From: Semisulcospira habei
Taxonomy: Eukaryota; Mollusca; Gastropoda; Semisulcospiridae
DNA: 64,000 bases
NCBI GenBank assembly: GCA_036245525.1
Contig: BTPG01000001.1
Coordinates: forward strand, 176,790,057 to 176,854,056
Direction: 5' to 3'
Every line of letters begins with the position of its first letter. The stretch's first letter is position 1. Below are positions 1 to 11,230 of this stretch, piece after piece. The notes beneath the pieces were generated by a model that was not told the DNA's origin, searched no databases, and saw only the letters and a program-made list of their open reading frames with translations. Both the position numbers and the translations under genes were made by a program.

Positions 1-149
1 TGCCTGCTTTTATCGTCATGGGCATTCTTTTGAATTTGCTCCACCGCGACCCATCCTAAAAAGTCTCTTCTATAAATAGGAGAAAAGTTGCATATGGAAA
101 GACCCTGGCGCTGAATGTGCCTTCCGGTTGTTATGTGTGTTTCTAAGAG

Positions 150-340
150 CGCTGTCAGACAAGCGATTTATTCTGGGTTAATGGCATTTATCTCCGTTTA
201 AACTGATCACACGGGGGCTAAAACAGTGACGCGGACCAGAATAGAGCGTGTTTGCTAACACGAACTAAGTAGCAGGTTACCCGCATTTTCGGGTGGCTAA
301 CAAACTCGGGATAGGTTCAAAGACTATACCATAACACTGA
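150..340 (+). repeat. dispersed repeat, copy 1
   Basis: This stretch is similar, in opposite orientation, to 41213-41390. Shared blocks include TGATCACACGGGGGCTAAAA and a GTTTGCTAAC...CGGGTGGC block. I see no open frame and cannot name the family. The two copies lie about 41 kb apart, one downstream of the DYRK exons and one inside the long intron. Confidence 0.7.
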
Positions 341-1093
341 AACTGACAACGAGGCTGAGACTAATTAAGCAGTGTGTCATTTGGTGTTTTGGAAAAACCC
401 AATGAAATGTGAAATGGAAAGTCGTACTTCTTGTTTTAGTCTTCGGGTTAACTGAAGACACATACGGCGTGGTGTATTTGGCTGAAACTAATTGACCAAA
501 GAGTTTGAAATCCTCGTTCTGAATAGTCTTCGAAATGCAAATATGAAGATGACACTCAGAACCAGGTCAAATTCACCTTTCACACAAAATATACGTTGTA
601 TTTTGAGTCCCTTGAAATGTCGTGCAAGCAGTACTGAGGAGAGAGAGGAGGTACTCTTGGCAGGAGAAAGTCATATTGCATGAATTGTTTGTTTGTCAAT
701 AAATCGGTGGATATATGTAGATATTGTTTTCCTCCCTACGTCACACGATCAGTCACTTTAGCGCAAACCGTACCATGTGACCGTGATATTAAAACCATTT
801 AGCGAAAAATGGCGGACGTTTTGTTGCCCTCTCGATGACGCATCTTGGATGCCAGTTTTGTTCTATAAAAGATTGCCAAACGTTCTGAAGTACAAAGCTA
901 CTCAGTGTTGTTCGAAACAACAAGCTTACTCAGTACTGGAGACGGCAACGTCATGACATATTTAAAATTACGTCATAAGTCTATTACATGTAAATGTATA
1001 TTCCTTTGACGTCAGTCATGTCTGGCGTGATCCAGTTCACCAGATGTCTTCTTGATTTCTTTACGAAAATAGTGGAGGAATGAAAACAAATAT
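341..1093. other. no gene seen
   Basis: AT-rich non-coding sequence. The only frame of any size (63 codons at 492-683) has no recognisable motif. Nothing else is supported. Confidence 0.5.
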
Positions 1094-1254
1094 GTTATTG
1101 GTCGGAGGGGTTCGCTGCACGGACCCTTGTAGGCCTTCGGGAGGTCAAAGGAATCATTGTACCCCTCAGGCCTTTGGCCTTCGGGGTACAATGATTCCTT
1201 AGACCTCCCTCAGGCTTACAAAAGTCCGTGTAGTGAACCCCTCCGACCAATAAC
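1094..1254. repeat. foldback/MITE-like inverted repeat
   Basis: Two ~75 bp arms are near-perfect reverse complements around a loop of about 10 bases. The element runs from GTTATTGGTCGGAGGGGTTC to GAACCCCTCCGACCAATAAC. It is non-coding and would extrude as a long hairpin. The family is unknown and no clear target-site duplication is visible. Confidence 0.85.
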
Positions 1255-1913
1255 TTATATTATAGTATAGGTCGTTTGACATCGGAATGCATAATGTTTT
1301 TCGCAAATATCTTCGCAAAGAACACTTTTTTTATACCAATCTTATAATAAATATCATTCAGTGTTGGTTGACCTACTACAATTTACTTTCAATAAAACTG
1401 AATAATGTATCAGTTTTGCTGTAAAAATTCGGAATTCTGATTTCATGAAATGACCGATTTTACATCCCTAATGCGCCCCAGATATATTCAGCCCAGTAAA
1501 AGAAAGATACATTTTCCCGTGACCAAGCTGACCACGTCTTCAAACCTGAACAGCGAAAGTATACATGAAATCTTCATGCATGTCCTTGATATTGAAATCT
1601 GGCCGTTTCCCACCGGTGCTCTATTAGGGTATTGAAAATGTCTTGTTCTTGTCCTTTCACTAATGCTTTTACGACTGTACAGTACAAACAACAAGTAAGG
1701 CAAAGCCCTTATGGCTCATGTGTATGACCAATCCACACATGTGCGACAATAAGGGATGGCTTCTGCACCAACACAATCCATGTTTCCTCAAAATTTAATC
1801 CGTTTTCACAAATCTGAAAAACCCCTGTGACCCTTGACTGTTGTGATCAGTCGACTAAATTAGTATACATAGGAAGGTCTTATCACCAGCTACCTTTGTG
1901 CCAAATTCGATTT
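1255..1913. other. non-coding, with one degenerate unit of a downstream array
   Basis: No supported gene. From about 1815 to 1913 the sequence resembles the ~155 bp tandem unit found at 2560-3404 (shared elements CCCTTGAC, AAATTAGTAT and AGGTCTTA). This suggests the LINE fragment at 1921-2521 landed inside that array. Confidence 0.5.
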
Positions 1914-1920
1914 AAAAGTT

Positions 1921-2521
1921 CTTCTTTTTCTTCTTCTCGAACGCCGTCACACTTGGAGTTTGGCTCTCAAAATTAAATATGTGGTCTTCGGTAGCGCCTC
2001 CACAGGCCCGTACAGTTTCTCTTCTAGAGTGGCGGGTTTCGGCCATATCTCCTCCCTCAGCAGCTGGTGGTTCCCACAGTCCTGGACGATGTGCTCTGTG
2101 GTCTGCTCTGAATTCTCCAAAAGGGCACAGGGGAGATGGCACGAGGTGGAAGCGTCTGTGCAGGTGGAAATTGAGTCGGTTGTGCCCAGTCCTCAGACGG
2201 AAGATGGTCACTTGCTCTTGTCTGGACAGCTGATGGTAACTGTCTTGGGGCCGTTGTGGTGGTCTGTACACATCCAATGATGGTCTTCATCTCTGTGAAG
2301 CTGACGCCATTTTCATCTTGTTCTTCCTCTGCGCCCACTTTTGCCATTCTGTCAGCTTCTTCATTGCGCTGATGCCACAGTTTGAAGGGATCCACTATAG
2401 CACCAGTGCCTCTTGTAGACGTGGCAGTTTGCTTGCTGTTGCTGCCTCAAGAACAGACATGGCATCAGTCAGGAAGACAATCTGGGCATCAGGGTCTGCA
2501 GTGCCACTAAGGGTGTGATTG
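1921..2521 (-). mobile_element. LINE 3' fragment with RNase H domain
   Basis: The minus strand encodes, with frame breaks, the end of a non-LTR retrotransposon polyprotein. An RNase H block contains FLTDAMSVLEA (catalytic Asp region), then a W-I-P-x-x-C-G segment and NEEADRMAK, the usual RNase H C-terminal signature. A tail with FRLRTGHNRLNFHLHRR follows, typical of the region after RNase H in such elements. About 30 codons seem to be deleted between the two RNase H blocks. The insert ends (minus strand) in an A/GAA-rich tail and is flanked by AAAAGTT at 1914-1920 and 2522-2528, consistent with target-primed insertion of a 5'-truncated copy. It is a dead fragment. The clade (I/Jockey-type with RNase H) is inferred only. 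Confidence 0.75.
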
Positions 2522-2559
2522 AAAAGTTTGCAAAAATGTTGACAATAACTACATTTCTA

Positions 2560-3404
2560 TCAAAAATTTAAATTTTATACACATAAGTCGACCTCTTACG
2601 ACCCTTGACCTTTCCCGAGGGGTAATCCAAATTAGTATGCATAGATAGGTCTTACTATCAGGCATCTCTGTAGCAAGTTTGGGTTTGAAGTTGTGAATAG
2701 TAATTGAGAAAAAGCATTTCTTGTCAAAATATGGCTATTTTTTTTTTACCTATTTCCTGAGTTCTTGTGACCCTTGACGTTCGGAGGGGTCATCCAAATT
2801 AGTAGGCGTAGATAGGTCTTACCTTCAGCTATCTCTGTAGCAAGTTTGGGATTGAAGTTGTGAATAGTATTTGAGAAAAAACGTTTTTTTGTCAAAATAT
2901 GGCTATAATTGACATATTTCTTGAGCTCTTGTGATCCTTGACCTTTCTGGGATATCAAATAAAACGGTCTTACCATCAGGTATCTTTTTACCAAGTTTAG
3001 GTTTGAAGTTGTGAATAGTATTTGAGAAAAAAACATCTTTTGTCAAAACATGGCTATTTTGGACATATTACCTGAGCACTTGTGACCCTTGACCTTTCCG
3101 AGGTATCAACCAAATTAATATGCCTAGAAAGGTCTTACCATTAGGTATCTTTGTACCAAGTTCGGGCTTAAAGTTGTGAATAATATTTTAGAAAAAATAA
3201 ATTGTCAAAATATAGCTATTTTTGATATATTTCCTGATCCCCTGTGACCTTGACCTTGTGAGAAGTCATTCGATTTGGTATGTTTTGAATGGTCGTGCCA
3301 AAAAGTATCTTTGGGCCAAGTTTGAAGACTGTAGCTTGAATAGTCTCTGAGAAAATGCCAACGTTAAAGTTTGCCATAGACGACGGTGGACGGAAGACAG
3401 GGAA
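2560..3404. repeat. tandem array, ~155 bp unit, about 5 units
   Basis: Successive units start near 2600, 2768, 2931, 3083 and 3243. Each contains a version of TGTGACCCTTGACCTTTC, then AGGTCTTACCATCAGGTATC, a run like GCAAGTTTGGGTTTGAAGTT and GTCAAAATATGGCTATTTT. The units are 75-85% alike by eye. More degenerate relatives lie at about 1815-1913 and 52020-52260. Non-coding. Confidence 0.8.
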
Positions 3405-3545
3405 GATATACCATAAGAGATTTAAAAACCATTTTTTAAAAATCGCTCACAAAATTACGGCAATTTTGGCAATGACCTATCGTTGACCCGCCACCAGCCT
3501 GCCATCTCAAAACATCCTGATGATTTTAAAATAAAATGACCATGG
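3405..3545 (+). repeat. Polinton left terminal inverted repeat
   Basis: Begins near AGATATACCATAAGAGATTT and ends near TTTTAAAATAAAATGA. It matches the reverse complement of 9600-9745 with scattered mismatches and a few small indels, mostly in an A/T-rich segment. Confidence 0.88.
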
Positions 3546-3992
3546 TCGATATTCAGCAAAGTTTACAGTAAACTTTCACCTGTTATCTATCTAAGCAAAC
3601 TCGTCATTTTATGACACTCTTAACCCCGTTGTGCATGCAGCCACAAAACTCGCACAATGAGAGTGTTGATTTCTAAAGTCAATTATACTCTACAGTTCAG
3701 TAATGAGAAGCATTTTGATAACAATGCAGTACATATAATGACATAAGCAGGATTAGCAACGGTATTGTTTACAGTAAAGGTGGATGGGGTTTAATTGTAT
3801 TAGCATATACTTGCATTACTTACTTACAATCACATAAAAGGCAAAGGTTGAGACGCGCGTTTTTTTACAAAGTGTATAGACTTACAGTATACACCTCATA
3901 TGCTAAACTAGATACCCGACACCCGTTACGGGCTCAAGTCAGTCTTCCATTGCGTCAGCCTGGTTCCCGTTTCATCTGCTTGCCACCCCCCT

Positions 3993-4226
3993 CCCTCCCT
4001 CCACACACACACTAACACACACACTAACACACACACTAACACACACACTAACACACACACACTAACACACACACAAACACACACACTAACACACATAAAC
4101 ACCCACACAAACACACACACACAGACACACTAACACACTAACACACACTAACACACACACACACACTAACACACACACACACACACACTAACACATACAC
4201 ACACACACCATCACACACACACACTG
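3993..4226. repeat. (CA)n microsatellite with CACTAA interruptions
   Basis: Imperfect CA repeat regularly broken by CTAA. All open frames here are repeat artefacts. Confidence 0.95.
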
Positions 4227-4267
4227 CCTACACACCTGCATCTCAGAGCTGATGTAATAACATCTTA

Positions 4268-4396
4268 ACCGGTAAAAAGCAATATGCATAAACTATAACA
4301 GCTCAACCGGCAACCAACCCCCTAACCGGCAAACATTGAGTCATCCGGCAACCAACCCCCTCAACCGGTAAAATTTACACTAACCGGCAATGATCA
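4268..4396. repeat. AACCGG(C/T)AA motif cluster
   Basis: The motif AACCGGCAA or AACCGGTAA (one copy ATCCGGCAA) occurs seven times in about 130 bp. Part of the block also carries CAACCAACCCCCT twice. Function unknown. Confidence 0.65.
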
Positions 4397-4574
4397 GTCC
4401 TATTCCGGTCATGCCTGAGACTGTGGTGTGATCTCCGACTTTCCAAAATTTTATGCATAATTGTTGAGAAAAATAACCTGGCGAGTCTATTTTATTTTAG
4501 CTCTCACTCAAGCTTGGTCGAACAGGTTTTGTTGTGTGGGGGTTTGACTACATCTTTTTTTTCTTTATGGCGTA

Positions 4575-4745
4575 TGCTACGTGTGCCGCATATGGCATTG
4601 CCGCATATTGTCTTGCCGCACATGCCACGTATGGTCTTGCCACACATGCCACGTATGTCGCGTGTGCCGCGTATGGTATTGCCGTACATGCCGCGTATGG
4701 CGCGTATGCCACGTGTGGCATTTCCGCGTATGGTATTGCCACGCC
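4575..4745. repeat. GC-rich minisatellite, ~9 bp-based period
   Basis: Repeated variants of GCCGCATATGGCATT, GCCACGTATGGTCTT and GCCGCGTATGGTATT. All six frames are open here only because the repeat lacks stop codons, so no gene is called. Confidence 0.8.
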
Positions 4746-5389
4746 TGCTGCGTTTCACATTGCAACCTGTAAGGAACCTATGAAGTTCCACTTGGCTCTC
4801 ACTTGGCCAGGGTGTTGAGTGAGTTATAAATTAATTATTTGGGTGCAAAGCCAATAATTGGCATGAATAGCACGTACTGTATCAGGTATATTTGCTTTAA
4901 TGAGGAGGCCCTCCGGTGGGACAGGGTCACTGCACATGACACCACAATTGATTCGTAAGACAATTCAAGCCCACTGCCAAGTGAGTGCCAGTCGGCACTT
5001 GATAATAAACTACATACATTACGTCTTGACCGAAAAACAGGTTTTGTTGGAGACAGGTAAACTGCCTTCTTTTGAGTAAGACCCCTCTCTGATGGGGGGG
5101 TTGACTGTTAATGCCTGATCACTTTTAAAGTGACTGGTTCAAACCAGATTGTAGTGTGCATGGTGGATAATTTTATTGACCATCTTTTTGAATATAACCC
5201 AGCTCACAGCAACGTGCCTGAGAGCTAACACGTTTGGATTTTGATATGTGGTTTTGGTGCAATGTAGATGACCACGGAAATTTTTTTAATCCAAAATGGG
5301 CTGTCAGAAACAGCCAAAACATAAGGCAAGTAGAATTTTGTTTTACGTTTTTAATGACATTTGTTTATTTTACAGGAGTTTTTATTGCT

Positions 5390-6372
5390 AGAAAAAATGA
5401 CAGACACCTGGACTAAACTAACAAAAATATACTACTCTCCAATTGGCTACTGGAAAGGAAAGACTGGGATAGAGAAATTACATACGGCTGTGGGCGGCGA
5501 TGTCACACTTGAACAAATAAAACAATGGTTACAAAAACAGGCAATTTGGCAAATATAATTATCTTTCTGCTCCCCGAAAAATATCAAGACCTCATTTTGT
5601 GAACACTACGCCAAATGACACGCATCAAATGGACCTCCTGTTCTTACCGCACAATACAATAAGAAAGAAGCATTACAAGTATGCACTAACTGTTGTTGAC
5701 ATTGCTTCAAGATATAAGGACGCCGAAGCCATAACTGACAAAAACGCCACCACAGTAGCGACAGCATTATCAATTATCTATAAAAGAGGTCCTTAAAAAT
5801 TCCCCAGGCTTGTTCAAGTCGATGACAGATCTGAGTTTAAAGGAGCAGTTAATCAATTATTTGCAAAGCATGGAGTGCTCATTAGACGCGGGATACTGGG
5901 CATGCACAGATCACAGGCAATTGTCAAAAACTTTAAAAATTATCAGAGAGACTTTTCAGTTACCAGAATTCTAAGGAACTTATGAATGACGCACGTAACA
6001 CTGAGTGGGTTCAGAGAATACCATCTATGATAAAAGCAATGAATAACGAGGGCCAGCCTAAGCCTGCTGATGCTATTACATTGAAAACAATGCCATCAGG
6101 GTCAGGGCCAGAACTAAAAACAACGCCGCCAGACACAAACTTGTTTACAAAACAGGTAAGATATCTATATCAACCCGGCGAGACAGAAAATGATGTCAGG
6201 CGCAGGGCAACTGATCAGATTTGGTCTACGTCTGTTAACAATATAAAAAAAAATTGTTTCTGGCACTAGCAGCAACCCATCGATTTATTATCTATATGAG
6301 CCTGCCCCACAGAGGGTGTTTGTCAGAGAAGAATTACAGATTATTCCCCCAGACAGTGTTACGCATTTTTAA
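5390..6372 (+). pseudogene. Polinton retroviral-type integrase, broken
   Basis: The integrase of a Polinton joins element ends to target DNA by a DDE-type transesterification. Conceptual pieces in order: an N-terminal helical part with WTKLTKIYYSPIGYW and EQIKQWLQKQ, then the core with HQMDLLFLPHN (first Asp), KYALTVVDIASRYK and LVQVDDRSEFKGAVNQLFAKHGV (second Asp), a following K-H-G-V segment matching the usual layout, and a C-terminal part ending PQRVFVREELQIIP before a stop at 6370-6372. The reading frame is interrupted by a stop after KRGP near 5794, by others near 5556 and 5980, and by a frameshift near 6250. It points towards the convergent polymerase gene. Not functional. Confidence in the family is high; the exact start is unclear. 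Confidence 0.85.
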
Positions 6373-6409
6373 GCATTTCATTAATCAGTTCATCAATCAG
6401 TTCATTGGC

Positions 6410-9400
6410 TATTTCTTCAGATAACTTATCGCGTAATGACCAGGTGCATAAGCGTTTTCCTCAGAGTGAAACACTCGTTTTGTGTCTCCTACTGCAAGTG
6501 ACTTCTTATGTGTTTGGATCAATTCAAGATTGTGTCTATTTGACCTCAGTGTCTTGTTTGGATAATCAGGCATTAGTTCTCCATCTAATACTTGATTGTA
6601 ATGTTCATGTCGGATGTCTTTATTTTTTTAATTGCTGTTTTTTTGATACCTTTGGCTTTCGACTGACTACCCTTTTGGTGCAGTATGGAATACATTTTTG
6701 ACCTCAGTTCAACGTACTCTACTATCGGCATACCATTTAGTTCATCTTTAAACTTCCCAGGCACTTTCTTGTTTTGTGTGCTATACAGCGGGTGATCCTT
6801 AGGATAATCAGACGTGTCATACATATGCAACTCTGTTTTCATGTCTTCATAAAAGTCTACAGTAGGCACATCTATGATCATAGAGTCAGTGTCAGTGTAT
6901 AACAGTTGACAGTCAGGATACTTTGGTTTAAAGTAATCATAGTAGAATTCAAGCATCAACAGTTTTGATAACTCAAGAATTGCCATACCAATGAATACTG
7001 GCTTGTCCAGTTTAACACTCTTTTTTTGAGTGTCACTGCATACAATGATGTATGAAACTCTTAATACCCTGTGTATTGTGGCTTACCTGTAAGTTTAATT
7101 GCGCCTGATTCAGTTGTGACAAGTCTCACATCTTTGTGGTGATGAGGATTTTCTATTGTCTTGCCAAAACAGGCATTGTTCATAAGCTTAAAGAAGTCTT
7201 TGTCAAATGCAGTGTTGCCATCTCTTGCATGTAGGGTTGTGTTTCATTATGTAATCTTTCATAAAAGCACACTGATCAAAGCTTATGCCTCTGTGAACTT
7301 TCTTTAGTACTAATCCATGTCTGATGTAAAACTGCAGTAAGTGATAGTGACAAATGTAATTGAATTTATAGTTAAGATTTGGCACAAGTCTAGTGTCTTC
7401 TTTTTTTCCTGTCAAAGACATTTTCTCAACAGCCAATGGGTAATCATTGTGGTAATCATATAGATGGTGTGGGTACTCCAGGTCGACTTCAAAGATCCAA
7501 CCCTTTGCATCATTTCAGTCATGAGTCATAATACAGTTTGTTAACTCTGTTATATTACACTGTGACAAATCATGCAGACAAAAGTTTTTTAAAGGCAGTA
7601 ACTCACACATCGCAAAGCCATACAAATTATTATCATCTATTACATATTTAATGAATGACCTTGACCTTGAGGGGTCAACGTTCAGGTCGTCAAGATATCT
7701 GTTGCTGGCTTTGGCATAGTTGTTTGCGGCTCTACTAATGCCTCCCCTCAATCCACGTTCCACTATTTCACCCATCGTGCGATCAAACAACAGGTCTATA
7801 TTTATCTTGTTGAATTTTAAAAATGCATCGCCAGTCAAGACCATAGTACAATAGACCCTTTTCACGATAACTTTCAAATATGTCTGCTAGCAAACAAACG
7901 TCAGCTTTCAAGTACTGGTCATGGTAGTCACCAATCGTTTCACACCCTAGTTTATCCCATGCTTCGAGACCGCACTGGTATTCAGAGTCAGAAATACCTT
8001 TACCATTTAGTGTAGAATAAAATGCCTCTTTTGGTGGCAGACTCCTTTCTTCAAACACAACCCAGTGATCAATGTACTCATAGGGGTAAACTCCTTTTTT
8101 GATCAACTCTGGCTCAAATATTTACTTGTTATTGGAAACGATGTCAGTCCTTCTGCCAGACTAGCAAGCCCTAAAGACAAATGTTGCATTGAGTTATAAA
8201 ACACTAATTTATTGTCTAGCCTAAAAGTCAGATATTTTTCAGTTGTCTGGGCAATACAACTACTTTTTTTGTAAGACTCATCTACAGCACACATGATAAT
8301 ACCCTTTGAGATTGTGGAAAAAGATTAGTAGTTTGTATGTCTTAGGATCTATTTTTAATTTTAAGTTAAATGCACCATGTGCAACACCTCTGTAACATCC
8401 AGTTATGTGGTCATGGTCGTGAACTTTATCACCGCTTGTTCACAAATCCAACACATCACCACCGTATCAAAATTTAGTTTGTCTTCTTCTGTCATCATCA
8501 AAGACATCTGACATTTTTCCAGATACTGTACTACACTACTATGTAGTTGTCTCATTTCTGTTAAAAACTCAGCTGCTGCATTTTCACCTCTGTAGATAAC
8601 AGGTTCTGTACGCTCACCATCTGACCTAGCAAGAATGTACCCAAAAGAACACACCACTTGGTCACTCAACTTTACAGTCTTTGGTAATGATTCTGGAACA
8701 GGACCCTCATACGGTACATCCACTGATTTAAAATCAGCATACACTACAACGGCAGCTTTTGCTGTTTATCATAGTTCTTGAAATATACCTGACTACCAGG
8801 ATCTGGGTACCTAAGTATTGTTTGAATGTCATCAGCTGACCTACAATTTTTAACGTGTTTGTGTGCTACTTCAATAGAAGAAAACATTTGTAAACATTTT
8901 TTTACAAAATTCCTGTTTACCATTGTGTTTTGTTGTATGCCCATGAATTAGTCGTGACATACTCCTGATAACTGTGTAGTGAAAGTTATCAGTACCATTA
9001 TCATCACTTATTAATAACAGGTCAAATGCTTATCTTCTGGCTGTCCATAGGTTGGAGCAAGTGGTGATACTCTAACTGGGTGTAACTTGTTACGAGACTC
9101 ATTATCTCATACATACACATTCACAGATATGCCAGGATTTAGTTCTTCAAACAAGTCTATGTCCTCTACCTTTACAGGAAAATCTATACCACTGAAGTTG
9201 AGTTCATTTACAAATTTGGTGTAGTAAGATACGCGATCAGGTTTTGTTTTTACAAAGTGTAGTTTAGCAAGCACACACCACATAAAACAGAAATTCTCTT
9301 TGTTCTGAATATTGATGACAGCCCTTTGTTTGCAACCTCAGTTGGCAGTGGTAACCAAGATTTGCCTAAAATAAGATGATACCTTGACTGCCTCAGTTGT

Positions 9401-9530
9401 AGTTTATGTACATGACCTTCGTGCCAACCAGACCCCTTCATTCTAGCTCTGTCAATTGCTTCTAAGAAGTCAGGCAACAGTCTTTCTCTAAAGACGTTCT
9501 TTAGTTCTCTGTTTTAGGTGCTGACGGTGA
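6410..9530 (-). pseudogene. Polinton protein-primed DNA polymerase B, broken
   Basis: Family B DNA polymerases of this group replicate the element from a protein primer. Minus-strand pieces in order include an N-terminal domain (FLEAIDRARMKGSGWHEGHV near 9460), an exonuclease-domain segment (YPYEYIDHWVVFEE near 8080; LKADVCLLADIFESYREKGL near 7890), a palm segment (GGISRAANNYAKASNRYL and YVIDDNNLYGFAMCELLPL near 7700) and the catalytic motif C as YTDTDSM near 6900. The C-terminal SKAKGIKK block is near 6640, followed by a decayed tail. At least six frame breaks or stops separate these blocks, so the gene is dead. It begins about 70 bp inside the right terminal repeat and converges on the integrase. 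Length (~1,000 codons) fits the family. Confidence 0.87.
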
Positions 9531-9599
9531 CAATGATGAGAGAGATAAACAATGAGAAAATACAAATCCAATAAAATCGATTATGCCGCATTGGACATA

Positions 9600-9745
9600 G
9601 TCATTTTATTTTAAAATCATCAGGATGTTTTGAGATGGTGGGCCGGTAGCGGGTCAGTGATAGGTCATTGCCGAAATTGCCGTAATTTTGTGATCGATTT
9701 TTTGTTGTTGTGGTTTTTAAATCTCTTATGGTATATCTCTGGACG
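9600..9745 (-). repeat. Polinton right terminal inverted repeat
   Basis: Reads as the reverse complement of 3405-3545, for example AACATCCTGATGATTTTAAA on the minus strand. It marks the outer end of the element next to the start of the polymerase pseudogene. Confidence 0.88.
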
Positions 9746-9883
9746 GACGACCACTGGCACAGAACATAGATTCACTTCTGCTTGGCACATGAGCCAACAA
9801 ATCGTAAAATGGATGTATATGATAGTCGTGTTCTTTACCTGCGTATTTTTTTTGTGGGCTGGCAATTGGGTGCATGCTAAGAT

Positions 9884-9960
9884 TGATTGATTGATTGTAC
9901 ATTGCTTAACGTCCCGACAGCTGCATGCTAAGAGGGGGCAAGGGACCTAACTATTTGTAT
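9884..9960 (-). repeat. 3' tail fragment of the short retroposon seen at 31.8 and 35.8 kb
   Basis: Contains (GATT)n followed by TTGTACATTGCTTAACGTCC, matching the tail end of the two TSD-flanked copies at 31816-32217 and 35751-36115. Only the last ~50 bp remain. Confidence 0.6.
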
Positions 9961-10298
9961 TTCCAGCACTGAGTAATTCCCCTTGGTATGTGTAATGCCC
10001 ATATTAGGTCAATTGACACTAATGATATTTGTTCTTATAGTGGTGCAGATATTCTTTGCGGAGATATTTGGGGGGGGGGGGGGGAACGTTGTGCGCTCTG
10101 ATGTAAAACGCCCTATATTGACGACAAATTATTGGAACGAAAAACGAAGTCCTTGAGAGAACGACTCCCTCAGCCCATGTACGGACGATTTCTTTTTCAT
10201 GGGCACATACTCGAGTGTGTAAATGTCTTGCTTTTAATGGCCTTGGTGAGGGGGGGAGGGGGATGGTGGGTAAAGAACCTTATGACTGCCAAAAAATT

Positions 10299-10301
<3 letters not shown>

Positions 10302-10374
<73 letters not shown>

Positions 10375-10448
10375 AAAGCTGAAGTTGTGCCGGAGATCAG
10401 CGCAGGGAGACAGCCAGTGTGACTGCTGCGCTGATCTCTGGCACAGCT
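10302..10448. repeat. (GT)n microsatellite followed by a ~22 bp-arm hairpin
   Basis: A GT run occupies 10302-10375. Immediately after it, GCCGGAGATCAGCGCAG (about 10388) pairs with CTGCGCTGATCTCTGGC (about 10426) to form a hairpin with a ~20 base loop. Confidence 0.8.
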
Positions 10449-11140
10449 AGTTGAGTTAATGAGTTTTGTGTCCCCATTGTGCATTTAGTTTATCTCAAAT
10501 TAACAGTAGGGTTTGATTATACAAAAATATTAAATATTTAGCACCACAAATGTATCATTTTCTGCTTCAAACGACGAACTGCTTTTTTTTGTTTTTTGTT
10601 TTTGTTTGTTGACATGTTGTAGGTACTTCGGGAGCGAGCAATCGAGTAGATAAACAGAAAATCACACTTTTCCCACAGTTAGCTTACACAGAGACTAACC
10701 GTCCTGGTTCTATGTTCTGTCACATAGATATTTGGATATTTCACCCTGCCTCGTTTTCAGTTTAAGATTTGGGATGCATCCATGAACAATATCAGTCTTA
10801 GGTCCAACGCCACCGGAGTCTCTGAAATTTCAGGGAAATCCGATATCCCCTTACAGCGTGGTGAGGTCAGAAAACTCATCAAGTTGGTGCCCAGCTGCCC
10901 AATGTTCATGTCGTGCAGTTGACCGTATCCGGCACAACACTTCCCCTTTCTTTTCTGTCCCCTCTTTGTTTTGGCTGGAAACAGTGTCTAAGTCAGACCA
11001 GTACAACTGCAGTTGACATAGACCACTATGATCCTCCCGATATTGAATAGGCTCATGGCAATCTGTGTATTTTGCAGGCTTACTTTACATCATTATTAGA
11101 TCCCTCAGATGAGTAAGCCACTGCAGAGGTATTTGTTTAT
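10449..11140. other. no gene seen
   Basis: Non-coding sequence between the hairpin and the 3' end of the LINE relic. No motif recognised. Confidence 0.4.
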
Positions 11141-11230
11141 CCAGGGCCTTCCAACCAATAATAATGGGTCTCAGTCAGTCTAAATCGACCATAGATAATG
11201 CATCCTAGTTTTTCTGATCTGATTGCCTGC

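Larger units (their letters stand above)
3405..9745. mobile_element. Polinton/Maverick DNA transposon, shortened and inactive
   Basis: A 6.3 kb element is bounded by ~140 bp inverted repeats (3405-3545 and 9600-9745). It carries a retroviral-type integrase (+) and a protein-primed family B DNA polymerase (-), the pair that defines Polintons/Mavericks. Family members usually reach 15-20 kb and also encode an ATPase, a cysteine protease and capsid proteins; I see none of these, so the element has lost most of its interior. Both remaining genes carry several frameshifts and stops. The polymerase starts just inside the right terminal repeat. The 1.7 kb between the left repeat and the integrase is filled by a CA microsatellite, an AACCGG-motif cluster and a minisatellite. 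No clear 6 bp target duplication was seen. Confidence 0.85.

Noticed and set aside
2560..3404. CRISPR-like repeat array
   Set aside because: Units are ~155 bp, similar over their whole length and diverged, with no short identical repeats separated by unique spacers; the genome is eukaryotic.
4504..4818. Overlapping frames of 60-95 codons on both strands
   Set aside because: All six frames are open because of the minisatellite unit.
10132..10484. Open frames over the GT/CA repeat (Cys-Val and His-Thr runs), and the same at 3926-4120, 19922-20180, 31011-31331, 44186-44604 and 54043-54277
   Set aside because: Dinucleotide repeats lack stop codons in several frames; there is no complexity or domain outside the repeat.
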